Source: CBDCFT01 sp965216365 | GTDB taxonomy: Bacteria > Pseudomonadota > Gammaproteobacteria > Arenicellales > CBDCFT01 | Assembly (NCBI GenBank): GCA_965216365.1 | Contig: CBDCFT010000081.1 | Span: 116,113 to 180,112, forward strand | Length of the DNA stretch: 64,000 nt | Reading direction: 5' to 3' | Shown: positions 28,901 through 35,708 of the stretch, piece after piece | How positions within the stretch are numbered: the first letter of the stretch is position 1 | How the letters are laid out: each line of letters begins with the position of its first letter | Position numbers and translations under genes: made by a program | The notes under the pieces: model-generated | Seen by the model: the letters and a program-made list of their open reading frames with translations, nothing else | What the model was told of the DNA's origin: nothing | The model's database searches: none

Positions 28901-29348
28901 GGGGATAGCCGAAATAGATAAGTATTCCATCACCTAGATAACGTGCAATGTACCCATCGTATTTACGGACAAATTTACTTACCGCACCCTGATAGTCGAT
29001 AATGATTTCTCGGTAGTCTTCCGGGTCGAAACGTGTTGACAATGCAGTAGAGCCGACTAAATCGCAGAACATGACGGTCAGCTGTCGCCGTTCAGCCTCA
29101 CCAAATGGAGCTATGAAATCGGATTCACCCGGGATGGACTTAGTTGAATCTTTTGCATCTGCAGTACTCGGGGTCAAATCCGCGATAATGTTCAGGAGTC
29201 GCTTACGCGGCCCCATAGGCAAACCCAATTCACGCAGATCATCCTCCGTCAAATCTTTGAGGTCGGTGACTTTGATTTCATTGTGCGCAAACACTTTTGA
29301 GTATTTGCCAAACTGGTGCTTCTCGAGCCAGGTGCGAATGTCGTTCAC
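25950..29348 (-). CDS. SAM domain-class III nucleotide cyclase-AAA ATPase-TPR regulator
   Basis: 1132 aa. Residues 1-60 form a SAM-like domain (WLEKHQFGKYSKVFAHNEI). Residues 85-265 are a class III cyclase domain with metal aspartates D96 (FCDLVGS) and D140 (YLGDGILIYF), and VVGETPNLAARL. An AAA_16/STAND ATPase follows (Walker A AEPGIGKSR 313-321, Walker B LLLVVEDLHWVD), then TPR-like helical repeats over the last 450 residues. Such proteins are cytosolic signal-integrating cyclases. The usual basic residue before the second Asp is Arg-Tyr here, so nucleotide choice is unclear. It is the first gene of the ATGA-linked operon. Confidence 0.9.
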   Translation of the reverse strand: MNDIRTWLEKHQFGKYSKVFAHNEIKVTDLKDLTEDDLRELGLPMGPRKRLLNIIADLTPSTADAKDSTKSIPGESDFIAPFGEAERRQLTVMFCDLVGSTALSTRFDPEDYREIIIDYQGAVSKFVRKYDGYIARYLGDGILIYFGYPQAHEDDAERAVRSGLAITDGMAAVKPRPDLNLQVRIGIATGIVVVGDLIGEGASEERAVVGETPNLAARLQGLAEPNTIIVSQATYALLEDKFDWRGLSACIVEGFDQPIRSWQLTGQPDKVRIPTNASDVNRPIFGRDKELGLLLEQWNQVRDTTGRVMLINAEPGIGKSRLVREFYHRIQDDDPTVVLLLGSPYFVNSVLHPVTEHVMRMLGYGLNEPADSKLEKLGNLLNELDLDSTSLVPILATALGVDLESQQRYEVPTLTPNELRRRTLEALADLYQQMSMQAPLLLVVEDLHWVDPSTIELLDKLIERIASTKIFALLTFRSEFTPPWATAPRFTTLTLEPLTEQHCHELVTNIFGDTPLSEEVVDQLIARTDGVPLFLEELSRTLLDTSVEQANAGMVSGVHESDIPATLRDALMGRLDRLNTVKEIAQLASVIGRTFSFDLLLAESSLEGDDLQHALDTLIDAGIVTHTRSSNGQVNYEFKHALIRDAAYDSLLRRKRQHLHKRVAVALTESEIATVQPELLGHHYTEAQEHEIAIDYWLLAGQTALARSANQEAIGHLGRGLAELEFIVEVEKREQRELALRTTIGPALIASTGFASAAVGKEYSRARELCQKYRGSPQLFPALWGSWVFSLVRGELDSSRSIAEEMLALGEQTDESAMLVEAHWTLGNSLYWLGELSKSFEHLDQSSQIYNSEIHQKNALIYGQDPGVAAKCYLAYCQWQLGFPDRAVNALDQAWELAQARDHAFTRGWALAFRFVIYAFRRDPVAAQSAAERVIEYCTSQSYPFWLSAAIIVRGWARAKSGESSVGIEEMRKGIVMYDQIGCGVVQPTWFGLLAEILLENNEKDDAARALERGFAIAKQNHELISEIDLWRIKGELLASDENNDFKIAYEAFNHALNLAHQCGARSLELRAACSIHRLLRRSGYTRKNSPLPELFTAFEEGFDTRDLIEANDLLGNPQPQGNLTKTEMTSV

Positions 29349-29472
29349 TTCGTTTCCAATGGCCGTTTAGTTCGTCAAAATGATCCGTTTGACACGAACA
29401 AGCTGCACCTCTTGTTCAAGCGAGGTTGCCCTACCTGCTATTAATTGTTTTAAAACAGAAATTGACTATCGG

Positions 29473-29793
29473 TTACGAGCCGGGCGGTCGATATGACACT
29501 GATTTTTTAGATGCCTCGTCCAATTCCTCTGGTGTTATAAGCACAATGATTTTGGCGGTTACCGCCCCACTCGCATTTACGGCCATACTGACGGCGACCG
29601 CGGTAACATTATCCGGGACATCAACAATCGCATAGACGTCATTGTCACCAAATGCGTAATACATTGCCTCCAGCTTACCGCCCATGGTACCAAGCATACT
29701 TTGAATTTGTTGCCTGCGGCTGCTGCCACCCTCACTCATAAGTCCTTTTGCACCAACATTCGTATAGGATGCTTCAAAAAGATATTTAGCCAT
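29473..29793 (-). CDS. GYD domain-containing protein
   Basis: 106 aa. The start MAKYLFEASYTNVGAKGLM and the segment YYAFGDNDVYAIVDVPDN are typical of the GYD family, small ferredoxin-like-fold proteins often found as stand-alone cytosolic units. The biochemical role is unknown. AGGTG lies 6 bases before the ATG. It is 124 bases upstream of the cyclase regulator on the same strand, so it may be the leading gene of that operon. Confidence 0.85.
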   Translation of the reverse strand: MAKYLFEASYTNVGAKGLMSEGGSSRRQQIQSMLGTMGGKLEAMYYAFGDNDVYAIVDVPDNVTAVAVSMAVNASGAVTAKIIVLITPEELDEASKKSVSYRPPGS

Positions 29794-30382
29794 TGTTCAC
29801 CTCCGAACTTCTAACAGTTTACCAAACATTAATTATCAATAATGCGCGCTCCATTTGGTATTGGTTATGAAATCGATGTTTCTTTCTTTTTGTGCTAACA
29901 ATACATGTGTACGCAAACCATTGGTATCAGCAAATTGGGGAACTGAACTAGGGAAAATTGAAGCCAGATATCAGGCATTTCCCGATTGCGGTATGCGATA
30001 GACCAGGTAAGCTTGTGGCATCGCTAAGCACAACCCTGATTCCGAGTAACGGGGGGAACGAATCAAACAGAATGTCCTTCAACGGTTGTGCTTGGTGATT
30101 TTTTTGTTGGGGCCACCGTACCGCCAAACACCATATGGAAAGTGTTGCTGGCTTGGCGACCTTTTGTGACACACTGATGCACCCCCCAACTAGCTCAGTA
30201 CATTGTCGTCAAGCTAACATCTATACAACTACTAGTGCAAATTGGACTTAAGATTTAGGCAATGAGCCTAAACACAAATTTAGCACCAAATTGTGAAAAA
30301 CTTCACAGATTAATTTTCACCGATACGATAGAAGTAACGTCCACGGTCACATTTGTTGACGGGATTTTCGGAGGATCAAGAC
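29794..30382. other. Intergenic region with a perfect palindrome at 30254-30272
   Basis: This 589-base AT-rich stretch separates the leftward GYD gene from the rightward small membrane peptide. It contains a perfect 7-base inverted repeat, TTTAGGC-AATGA-GCCTAAA (30254-30272), 110 bases before the peptide start, suitable as an operator or hairpin. No coding frame with family resemblance was found. Confidence 0.4.
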
Positions 30383-30493
30383 ATGACGAATTACAACCCT
30401 CGGGACTTCACTAACCACCCAACTCAGATTGCCAGTGGCTGGATAGTCGTTGGCATATTTTTTCTGTGCCTGGTGGTTTTTTCAATCGTATAA
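30383..30493 (+). CDS. Small single-pass membrane peptide (36 aa)
   Basis: ATG 30383 has a near-perfect CGGAGGA ribosome site 7 bases upstream. The 36 codons encode a polar N-terminus (MTNYNPRDFTNHPTQIASGW) and one hydrophobic helix (IVVGIFFLCLVVFSIV) that ends at the stop. This resembles small regulatory membrane peptides in design, but no family is recognised. A palindrome lies upstream and the histidine-kinase gene starts 245 bases downstream, so a link with that sensor is conceivable. The strong ribosome site and clean helix are the main evidence. Confidence 0.55.
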   Translation: MTNYNPRDFTNHPTQIASGWIVVGIFFLCLVVFSIV

Positions 30494-30738
30494 CTAAAAC
30501 AGAACGCGCCAAACGTTGTAGCGAAGATCGTATCATTCAATTTGTGTGTGAGTGATCATAGGCCAGCTTAGTGGGATTAGTCTGCAGCAAAGACAAAAGA
30601 AGTCTTAGTCGGATATCGCATTATTTTCGCTGCACTAATAAAAAACGGTGGATTCAACGATACAATAAGAGCAAAATTAGAGTTGCGGTGGCTATTATTT
30701 GACTACTCGTGTTCTAAAACCGCAACAGGAGGTGAATC

Positions 30739-31818
30739 ATAGCACTCCAAACTTCAGGCCCATCGCCAAACCTTAGTGCCTTAGGTACGGAAAGATTTCG
30801 CACCCTGTTCGAATCTCATATCGCTGGAATGATAGTTGGCGATATTGAAGGCAACATCACCGACGCTAATCGAACCTTTCTAAGAATGGTGGGTTACAAG
30901 CGCATCGATCTGCCATTACGCTGGGATAAGATGACGCCACCGCAGTGGCGTCCGATGGATGAGACAAAAATCGAGGAATTCGTGACAACCGGCCAGGCCG
31001 TTATGTGGGAAAAGGAATATTGGCATAAGCAAGGTCATCACGTTCCGATCATGGTCGGTGTTGTCCGGTTACCCGGGTCGGATATCGAGTGGGTAGGGAT
31101 CGTAATCGATTTGACAGAAAAAAAGCGTGTGGAACGGCAGTTAATAGAGTACCAGGAACAACTACGCGCACTCGCGTCAAAGCTGGCCTTAGCCGAGCAA
31201 CACGAACGCCGCCGTATCGCAACCGGTCTGCACGATCAAGTTGGTCAGAGTCTGGCGATGATAAAAGTAAAACTTGGACAGTTACTGGAGACAAGTATTG
31301 ATGATGAGACCCAAAATTCCATAAAGTACATTCGAAACCTGTTAAACGGAGCGATAGATTCCACGCGATCGCTCACGTTCGAATTGAGTTCATCGCTGTT
31401 GTACGAATTAGGACTCGAGGAAGCACTACATCAGTTAAGCGAGTATATCCAAGAACATTACGGCATCCATTTTGAATTTGATACCGATGAAGAAGCGAAA
31501 CCGTTGGGTGAAGACGAGCGACTGATTCTGTATCAAGCCAGTTCGGAACTCATATTCAATATTGCGAAACATTCGCGTGCGGACAATGCCATGGTGACAA
31601 TAAAACGCGTCAATGACGATATTGAAATCCAGACATCGGACAATGGAGTGGGTTTCGATGCAGAATCACTTTCCGGTGAATTTAATGGAAGCGGTGGCTA
31701 TGGGTTATTTAATGTCACTGAACGGCTATGCCATATTAATGCGCAATTTGAAATTCATTCTAATCCGGGGAGTGGCACGCGAGCGACGATTCGCGCACCT
31801 ATTTCTTCGCCGCGATAA
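30739..31818 (+). CDS. PAS-domain sensor histidine kinase (NarX/HisKA_3 type), probable ATA start
   Basis: About 359 aa. A PAS domain (FRTLFESHIAGMIVGD, then FLRMVGYKRID) is followed by a coiled linker, the HisKA_3 dimerisation box (ERRRIATGLHDQVGQSLAMI, phospho-His in HDQ), and an HATPase with N-box ELIFNIAKHS and G-box DNGVGFD. No transmembrane segment is visible, so the sensor is cytosolic. The reading frame is open back to an ATA at 30739, directly after a strong AGGAGGTG (30727-30734). The first ATG in frame (30829) would delete the start of the PAS domain. Either ATA initiates, or an ATG was changed. It is paired with the regulator 19 bases downstream. Confidence 0.87.
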   Translation: MALQTSGPSPNLSALGTERFRTLFESHIAGMIVGDIEGNITDANRTFLRMVGYKRIDLPLRWDKMTPPQWRPMDETKIEEFVTTGQAVMWEKEYWHKQGHHVPIMVGVVRLPGSDIEWVGIVIDLTEKKRVERQLIEYQEQLRALASKLALAEQHERRRIATGLHDQVGQSLAMIKVKLGQLLETSIDDETQNSIKYIRNLLNGAIDSTRSLTFELSSSLLYELGLEEALHQLSEYIQEHYGIHFEFDTDEEAKPLGEDERLILYQASSELIFNIAKHSRADNAMVTIKRVNDDIEIQTSDNGVGFDAESLSGEFNGSGGYGLFNVTERLCHINAQFEIHSNPGSGTRATIRAPISSPR

Positions 31819-31837
31819 TACAGAATTCTGATTTACG

Positions 31838-32515
31838 ATGACCAGTGGCAACCACATGATCGACGTCAGAACCCGCGTAATACTCGCCGACGACCATCAA
31901 ATCGTACTCGACGGTTTACGGGCACTACTGGAAAAACAACCCTGCGTTGAAATAGTGGACGAAGTTCAGGATGGGCTAGCTGCGTTCAAAAGCGCTCGCC
32001 AACACTACCCCGACATCGTGATAATGGATTTAACAATGCCCGGAATGAATGGCATGGAGGCAATACGGCGAATTTGCGATGAGGTAGAGGACGTAAAAGT
32101 TTTGTGTTTGTCGATGCACTCCGAAAATCGATTCGTACTAGCGGCATTAGAAGCGGGCGCTTCCGGTTATCTTCTAAAGGATTGTGCTTCCGAGGAACTA
32201 CTGAGAGCTCTACGCACCGTTAAATCGGGTCAGCTATATTTAAGTCCCGCAATTGCGCGAACTGCTCTTGATGGATACAAAACCCGCGATACGGAAAAGT
32301 CATCGGTGTTCTCGTTGTTGACGGATCGTGAACGTGAGGTCTTGCAACTGTTAGCGGAGGGTTTTACCACCAAAGAAGTTGCCACACGCTTGGGATTGAG
32401 TTTGAAGACGGTTGGAACTCACCGTGAACACCTGATGGCCAAGCTCGATATTCACAACATTGCAGGTCTTACGAAATACGCTATTCGTGAGGGACTCACA
32501 TCTAGTGAATGTTGA
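31838..32515 (+). CDS. NarL/FixJ-family response regulator (LuxR-type HTH)
   Basis: 225 aa. The receiver domain has the acidic pocket (LADDHQIV), phospho-acceptor Asp in VIMDLTMPGMNG and the conserved Lys in GYLLKDC. The C-terminal LuxR/GerE helix-turn-helix is LTDREREVLQLLAEG and KEVATRLGLSLKTVGTH. It is a transcription regulator phosphorylated by the upstream kinase. An alternative ATG at 31856 would remove six residues. Targets are not evident; the flanking accessory operon is the first candidate. Confidence 0.93.
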   Translation: MTSGNHMIDVRTRVILADDHQIVLDGLRALLEKQPCVEIVDEVQDGLAAFKSARQHYPDIVIMDLTMPGMNGMEAIRRICDEVEDVKVLCLSMHSENRFVLAALEAGASGYLLKDCASEELLRALRTVKSGQLYLSPAIARTALDGYKTRDTEKSSVFSLLTDREREVLQLLAEGFTTKEVATRLGLSLKTVGTHREHLMAKLDIHNIAGLTKYAIREGLTSSEC

Positions 32516-32570
32516 AATGTTAAGCGCCCAAATTTTATCGCTTAGAAGATGACATTGGCATAAAACATCC

Positions 32571-32765
32571 TGCGCCCAGGTGACCGATCTTTATTCCAAG
32601 GAAGAATTGTTGGGAAAACAAATTGTCGGTGTGGTTAATTTTCCGGCCAAACAAATCGGACCGGTACGGTCCGAATTCCTGCTAACGGGATTCCCACAGG
32701 AAGATGGCAGCGTCGTACTTGCGCAACCGGAGCGACAGGTGGAAAATGGCTTGAAACTGGCTTAG
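32571..32765 (+). pseudogene. csaA: Duplicated 3' half of csaA (second copy, truncated)
   Basis: These 195 bases repeat 21139-21333 of csaA with about six mismatches, including the same stop codon. They encode the end TDLYSKEELLGKQIVGVVNF to ENGLKLA. Weaker similarity continues upstream to about 32545 but with the frame broken, so the N-terminal half is missing and no ribosome site precedes the remainder. It lies 23 bases before the cyclase-fold hydrolase gene. Copy order and orientation make it the right-hand direct repeat of an 11.4-kb block. Confidence 0.88.
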
Positions 32766-32787
32766 GTAAATTAACGGAGGTGCAACC

Positions 32788-33555
32788 ATGAAGAAATTGA
32801 TTAGAACTGCATTAGCGCTCGTTTTTATTCCTTTCGTTGCAAGCGCGGAACAACTCACCGAACCCCTAAACGCAACAAAAGTGATCGACCTGACGCACAA
32901 GATGCACAACGACATGCCGTTTTGGCCGGGCGGTGTTCCGTTTAACAAAGAACAACTAGTGGGCTACGAGCAGGGTTATCTGCTACATAAATTTACCATG
33001 GGTGAAAACACGGGGACGCATATCGATGCGCCCGCACATTTCATCGAGGGCAATTTAGCTATCGATGAAATTCCACCGGAGAAACTCATCGTTCCCATCG
33101 TCACTATCGATATACAGGAAAAAGTGGCGGGTAACGATGATTACCAACTCACTACAGAGGATATCACTGCTTGGGAATCGGAGAATGGAAAAATACCCGC
33201 TTCAAGCCTGGTTGTTCTGAACAGCGGCTGGCACAAACGGTTCGGTAATCCTGAACAATACATCAACATGGACGATTCGGACGTTATGCATTTTCCGGGT
33301 TTTGCCCCCGATGCCGCTGAACTTTTGGTCGAGCGCGATATTGCCGGCATTGGTATTGATACACTGAGTCTTGACTACGGCCCGTCAAAGGATTTCGCGA
33401 CCCATGTCATCATGCTTAAAGCGAATAAGTATCAAATTGAAAACATGGCAAATCTTGATGCTTTGCCCGCCACCGGCGCGACTGCAATTATCGGCGTACT
33501 ACCGGTTAGTGGCGGCTCCCAAGCACAAGCACGAATCTTTGCATTGATGCCGTGA
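32788..33555 (+). CDS. Secreted cyclase-fold hydrolase (kynurenine formamidase-like)
   Basis: 255 aa with a signal peptide (KKLIRTALALVFIPFVASA). The mature protein has the metal-binding signature of the cyclase family, NTGTHIDAPAHF, and DFATHVIM, as in KynB kynurenine formamidase, isatin hydrolase and related manganese or zinc hydrolases. A periplasmic location makes kynurenine formamidase itself unlikely; hydrolysis of a cyclic amide or lactone is more probable. A GGAGG lies 7 bases before the ATG. The gene sits alone between two csaA 3'-end remnants, as a separate cassette. Confidence 0.86.
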   Translation: MKKLIRTALALVFIPFVASAEQLTEPLNATKVIDLTHKMHNDMPFWPGGVPFNKEQLVGYEQGYLLHKFTMGENTGTHIDAPAHFIEGNLAIDEIPPEKLIVPIVTIDIQEKVAGNDDYQLTTEDITAWESENGKIPASSLVVLNSGWHKRFGNPEQYINMDDSDVMHFPGFAPDAAELLVERDIAGIGIDTLSLDYGPSKDFATHVIMLKANKYQIENMANLDALPATGATAIIGVLPVSGGSQAQARIFALMP

Positions 33556-33582
33556 GACGGAACAAGTTCCACCCTACAATAG

Positions 33583-33630
33583 CCGGCCCAACCGGAACGG
33601 CGGGTGGAGAATGTTTTGAAGCTGGCCTAA
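33583..33630 (+). pseudogene. Third, diverged remnant of the csaA 3' end
   Basis: Beginning in the GCCCAACCGGA stretch, this segment encodes QPERRVENVLKLA and a stop, against QPERQVENGLKLA and a stop in csaA. Nucleotide identity is about 80 percent, with changes mostly synonymous, so it descends from a csaA-like gene end and is older than the copy at 32571. It follows the hydrolase gene by 27 bases and closes a second, smaller cassette. Confidence 0.7.
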
Positions 33631-33669
33631 TTGAGCCTGCGTAATCTTGTCATGCTGAATAATCGAAAC

Positions 33670-33736
33670 GTAAGAACCAGCTTGCTGGCGAACGGCAGAG
33701 TTGGAAATAAACATTCGCGAACAAGCTCGCTCCTAC
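33670..33736. repeat. REP-type palindromic repeat pair (copy 2)
   Basis: Two oppositely oriented elements lie at 33670-33692 (core AGCTTGCTGGCGAA) and 33714-33736 (core ACAAGCTCGCTCCTAC). They belong to the same family as the pair at 2161. The pair lies between the last csaA remnant and the convergent acyl-CoA dehydrogenase gene. Confidence 0.82.
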
Positions 33737-33749
33737 CCCATAGAGTTGT

Positions 33750-35522
33750 TTAAGTCGCTTCAAACTCCAATACAGTTTGAGAGCCTTCGGTTATAGCGAT
33801 CTCGAAAGCAGAAGCCTGGGGTAAAATATTTGCAGCGTAAAACTTCGCTGAATTGATTTTGTCCTGGTAAAAATTATCGTCGCCGCCCAAACCCATCTTT
33901 TCACTCGCAACCGTAGCTGCCCGCGCCAGCTGCCATCCACCGACGACAGTTCCCCACAAAAGCAAATAAGGACTGGCTGCCGCAGCGGATAGCTCCGGGT
34001 CTTTGGAAACCGATTGTAAAACCCACTCCGTCGATTTCTCCAAAGCGTTTATCCCCTGCTCCAATGAATGCTTAATCGATTTCAGGCCATTTATACTTGA
34101 TAATTCTTCACAATCCGCCCGCATCTGTGCCATTACCGCACGTGCTACCGCTCCACCGTCACGTAACACTTTTCTCCCGACCAGATCACCCGCCTGAATT
34201 CCCGTAGTACCTTCATAAATTGTCGTGATACGCGCGTCGCGGTAATGTTGGGCCGCACCGGTTTCTTCGATAAATCCCATGCCACCATGTATCTGCACAC
34301 CCAGATATGTTACCTCATTACCCACCTCGGTTGACCAGCCTTTGACTATCGGCGTAAGCAATTCCATCAAACCTTGCTGGCGTTTGCGTTCTTCTTCATC
34401 AGGATGATGCAACGCTTTGTCAAACGCCGATGCGGATAGATAGGCAACCGAGCGTGTGGCTTCAATCTGCGATCGCATGGTCATGAGCATACGTTGCACG
34501 TCGGGGTGATGAATAATCGTCACCCGCTCTGCGCTGCCATCCAGCGCCCTGCCCTGCACGCGTTCCTTGGAAAAATTCAGCGCTTGTTGATAGGCGCGTT
34601 CGGCAATGGCGATGCCTTCCACACCGACAGCATGACGCGCAAGATTCATCATAGTGAACATATACACCAGACCACGATTTTCTTCGCCGACCAGATAGCC
34701 CACCGCACCGCCATTATCACCGTAAGACAATACCGCGGTCGGACTCGCGTGAATTCCGAGCTTGTGTTCCAGCGACACCGTACGCACATCGTTGCGTTCG
34801 CCCGGTGTTCCGTCGGTATTGAGCATGTACTTCGGCACAATGAACAACGAAATGCCTTTGGTACCTTCCGGTGCATCCGGTGTGCGCGCCAATACCAGAT
34901 GAATAATATTTTCCGTTAACTCGTGATCACCATAGGTAATGAAAATCTTTTGCCCGGAAATTAAATAATGATCGCCATTCGGTTCCGCTTTCGCTCGAAC
35001 CGCGCTTAAATCGGAACCGGCTTGCGGTTCGGTGAGATTCATCGTCCCGGTCCATTCCCCGGATACCATTTTTTCAAGATAAGCCGCCTTCATTGCATCC
35101 GAGCCATGCAATTCAATCGCCTCAATCGCACCTTGCGTTAGCAACGGACATAAACCGAACGACATGTTCGCCGCGTGCCACATTTCCTGAACCGCAGTTG
35201 AAACCAACCATGGCAAGCCTTGTCCACCTAGTTCGGGCGAAAAGGCAAGGCCGTTCCATCCGCCTGCGATAAATTGTTCGTAAGCTTCCTTCCAACCGTC
35301 GGGGGTTTTTACGACATCGCCTTCCAGTCGCGAGCCTTGCTCATCGCCAATACGATTCAATGGGGCAAGCACTTCGGACGCCAGTTTGCCCGCCTCCTCC
35401 AACACCGCACTGACCAGATCTGGTGTCGCATCACCGTAGCCCGGCAATGCGGCGACCCCGCTTAGGTCAGCCAGTTCATTCAATACAAATTCCATATCTT
35501 TAGTGGGGGCGGTGTAGCTCAT
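33750..35522 (-). CDS. Acyl-CoA dehydrogenase with C-terminal extension (DmdC/FadE5-type)
   Basis: 590 aa, the length of the long FAD-dependent acyl-CoA dehydrogenases that include 3-methylmercaptopropionyl-CoA dehydrogenase and FadE5-like enzymes. Visible are MNLTEPQAGSDLSAVRAKA (FAD/substrate region), ISGQKIFITYGDHEL, KLGIHASPTAVLSYG and GGMGFIEETGAAQHYRDARI. It makes trans-2-enoyl-CoA and gives electrons to ETF, matching the ETF-QO gene at 18.6 kb. Substrate chain length cannot be read from sequence; a DMSP-related role would need dmdD or dmdA, which are absent here. Confidence 0.93.
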   Translation of the reverse strand: MSYTAPTKDMEFVLNELADLSGVAALPGYGDATPDLVSAVLEEAGKLASEVLAPLNRIGDEQGSRLEGDVVKTPDGWKEAYEQFIAGGWNGLAFSPELGGQGLPWLVSTAVQEMWHAANMSFGLCPLLTQGAIEAIELHGSDAMKAAYLEKMVSGEWTGTMNLTEPQAGSDLSAVRAKAEPNGDHYLISGQKIFITYGDHELTENIIHLVLARTPDAPEGTKGISLFIVPKYMLNTDGTPGERNDVRTVSLEHKLGIHASPTAVLSYGDNGGAVGYLVGEENRGLVYMFTMMNLARHAVGVEGIAIAERAYQQALNFSKERVQGRALDGSAERVTIIHHPDVQRMLMTMRSQIEATRSVAYLSASAFDKALHHPDEEERKRQQGLMELLTPIVKGWSTEVGNEVTYLGVQIHGGMGFIEETGAAQHYRDARITTIYEGTTGIQAGDLVGRKVLRDGGAVARAVMAQMRADCEELSSINGLKSIKHSLEQGINALEKSTEWVLQSVSKDPELSAAAASPYLLLWGTVVGGWQLARAATVASEKMGLGGDDNFYQDKINSAKFYAANILPQASAFEIAITEGSQTVLEFEAT

Positions 35523-35708
35523 TGTATGAAACTCCAGTTTGCAGCTATCGAAAAGTGTCGGCGTACGCGTGTCTGTTCAGGCAAGGCGCGCACAAGTATA
35601 GTAAACCATTCCTTAATTTATCGCTTACCCCAACCGAAGCAAAAATAGCGCACTAAGTCGCGGTAATCCGCACTTGTGACAACATTCATATTGGCCTGAA
35701 AATTCTTA

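Noticed and set aside
29948..30172. Minus-strand 74-codon frame
   Set aside because: No ribosome site, no known family, composition like noncoding flanks.
21340..32570. Prophage or integrative element carrying an integrase
   Set aside because: Direct repeats exist, but no integrase, excisionase, transposase or phage gene lies in the block.
32580..32765. A 61-codon protein from the csaA copy
   Set aside because: It lacks the N-terminal half of the domain and a ribosome site, and its codons simply repeat those of csaA; treated as a remnant.
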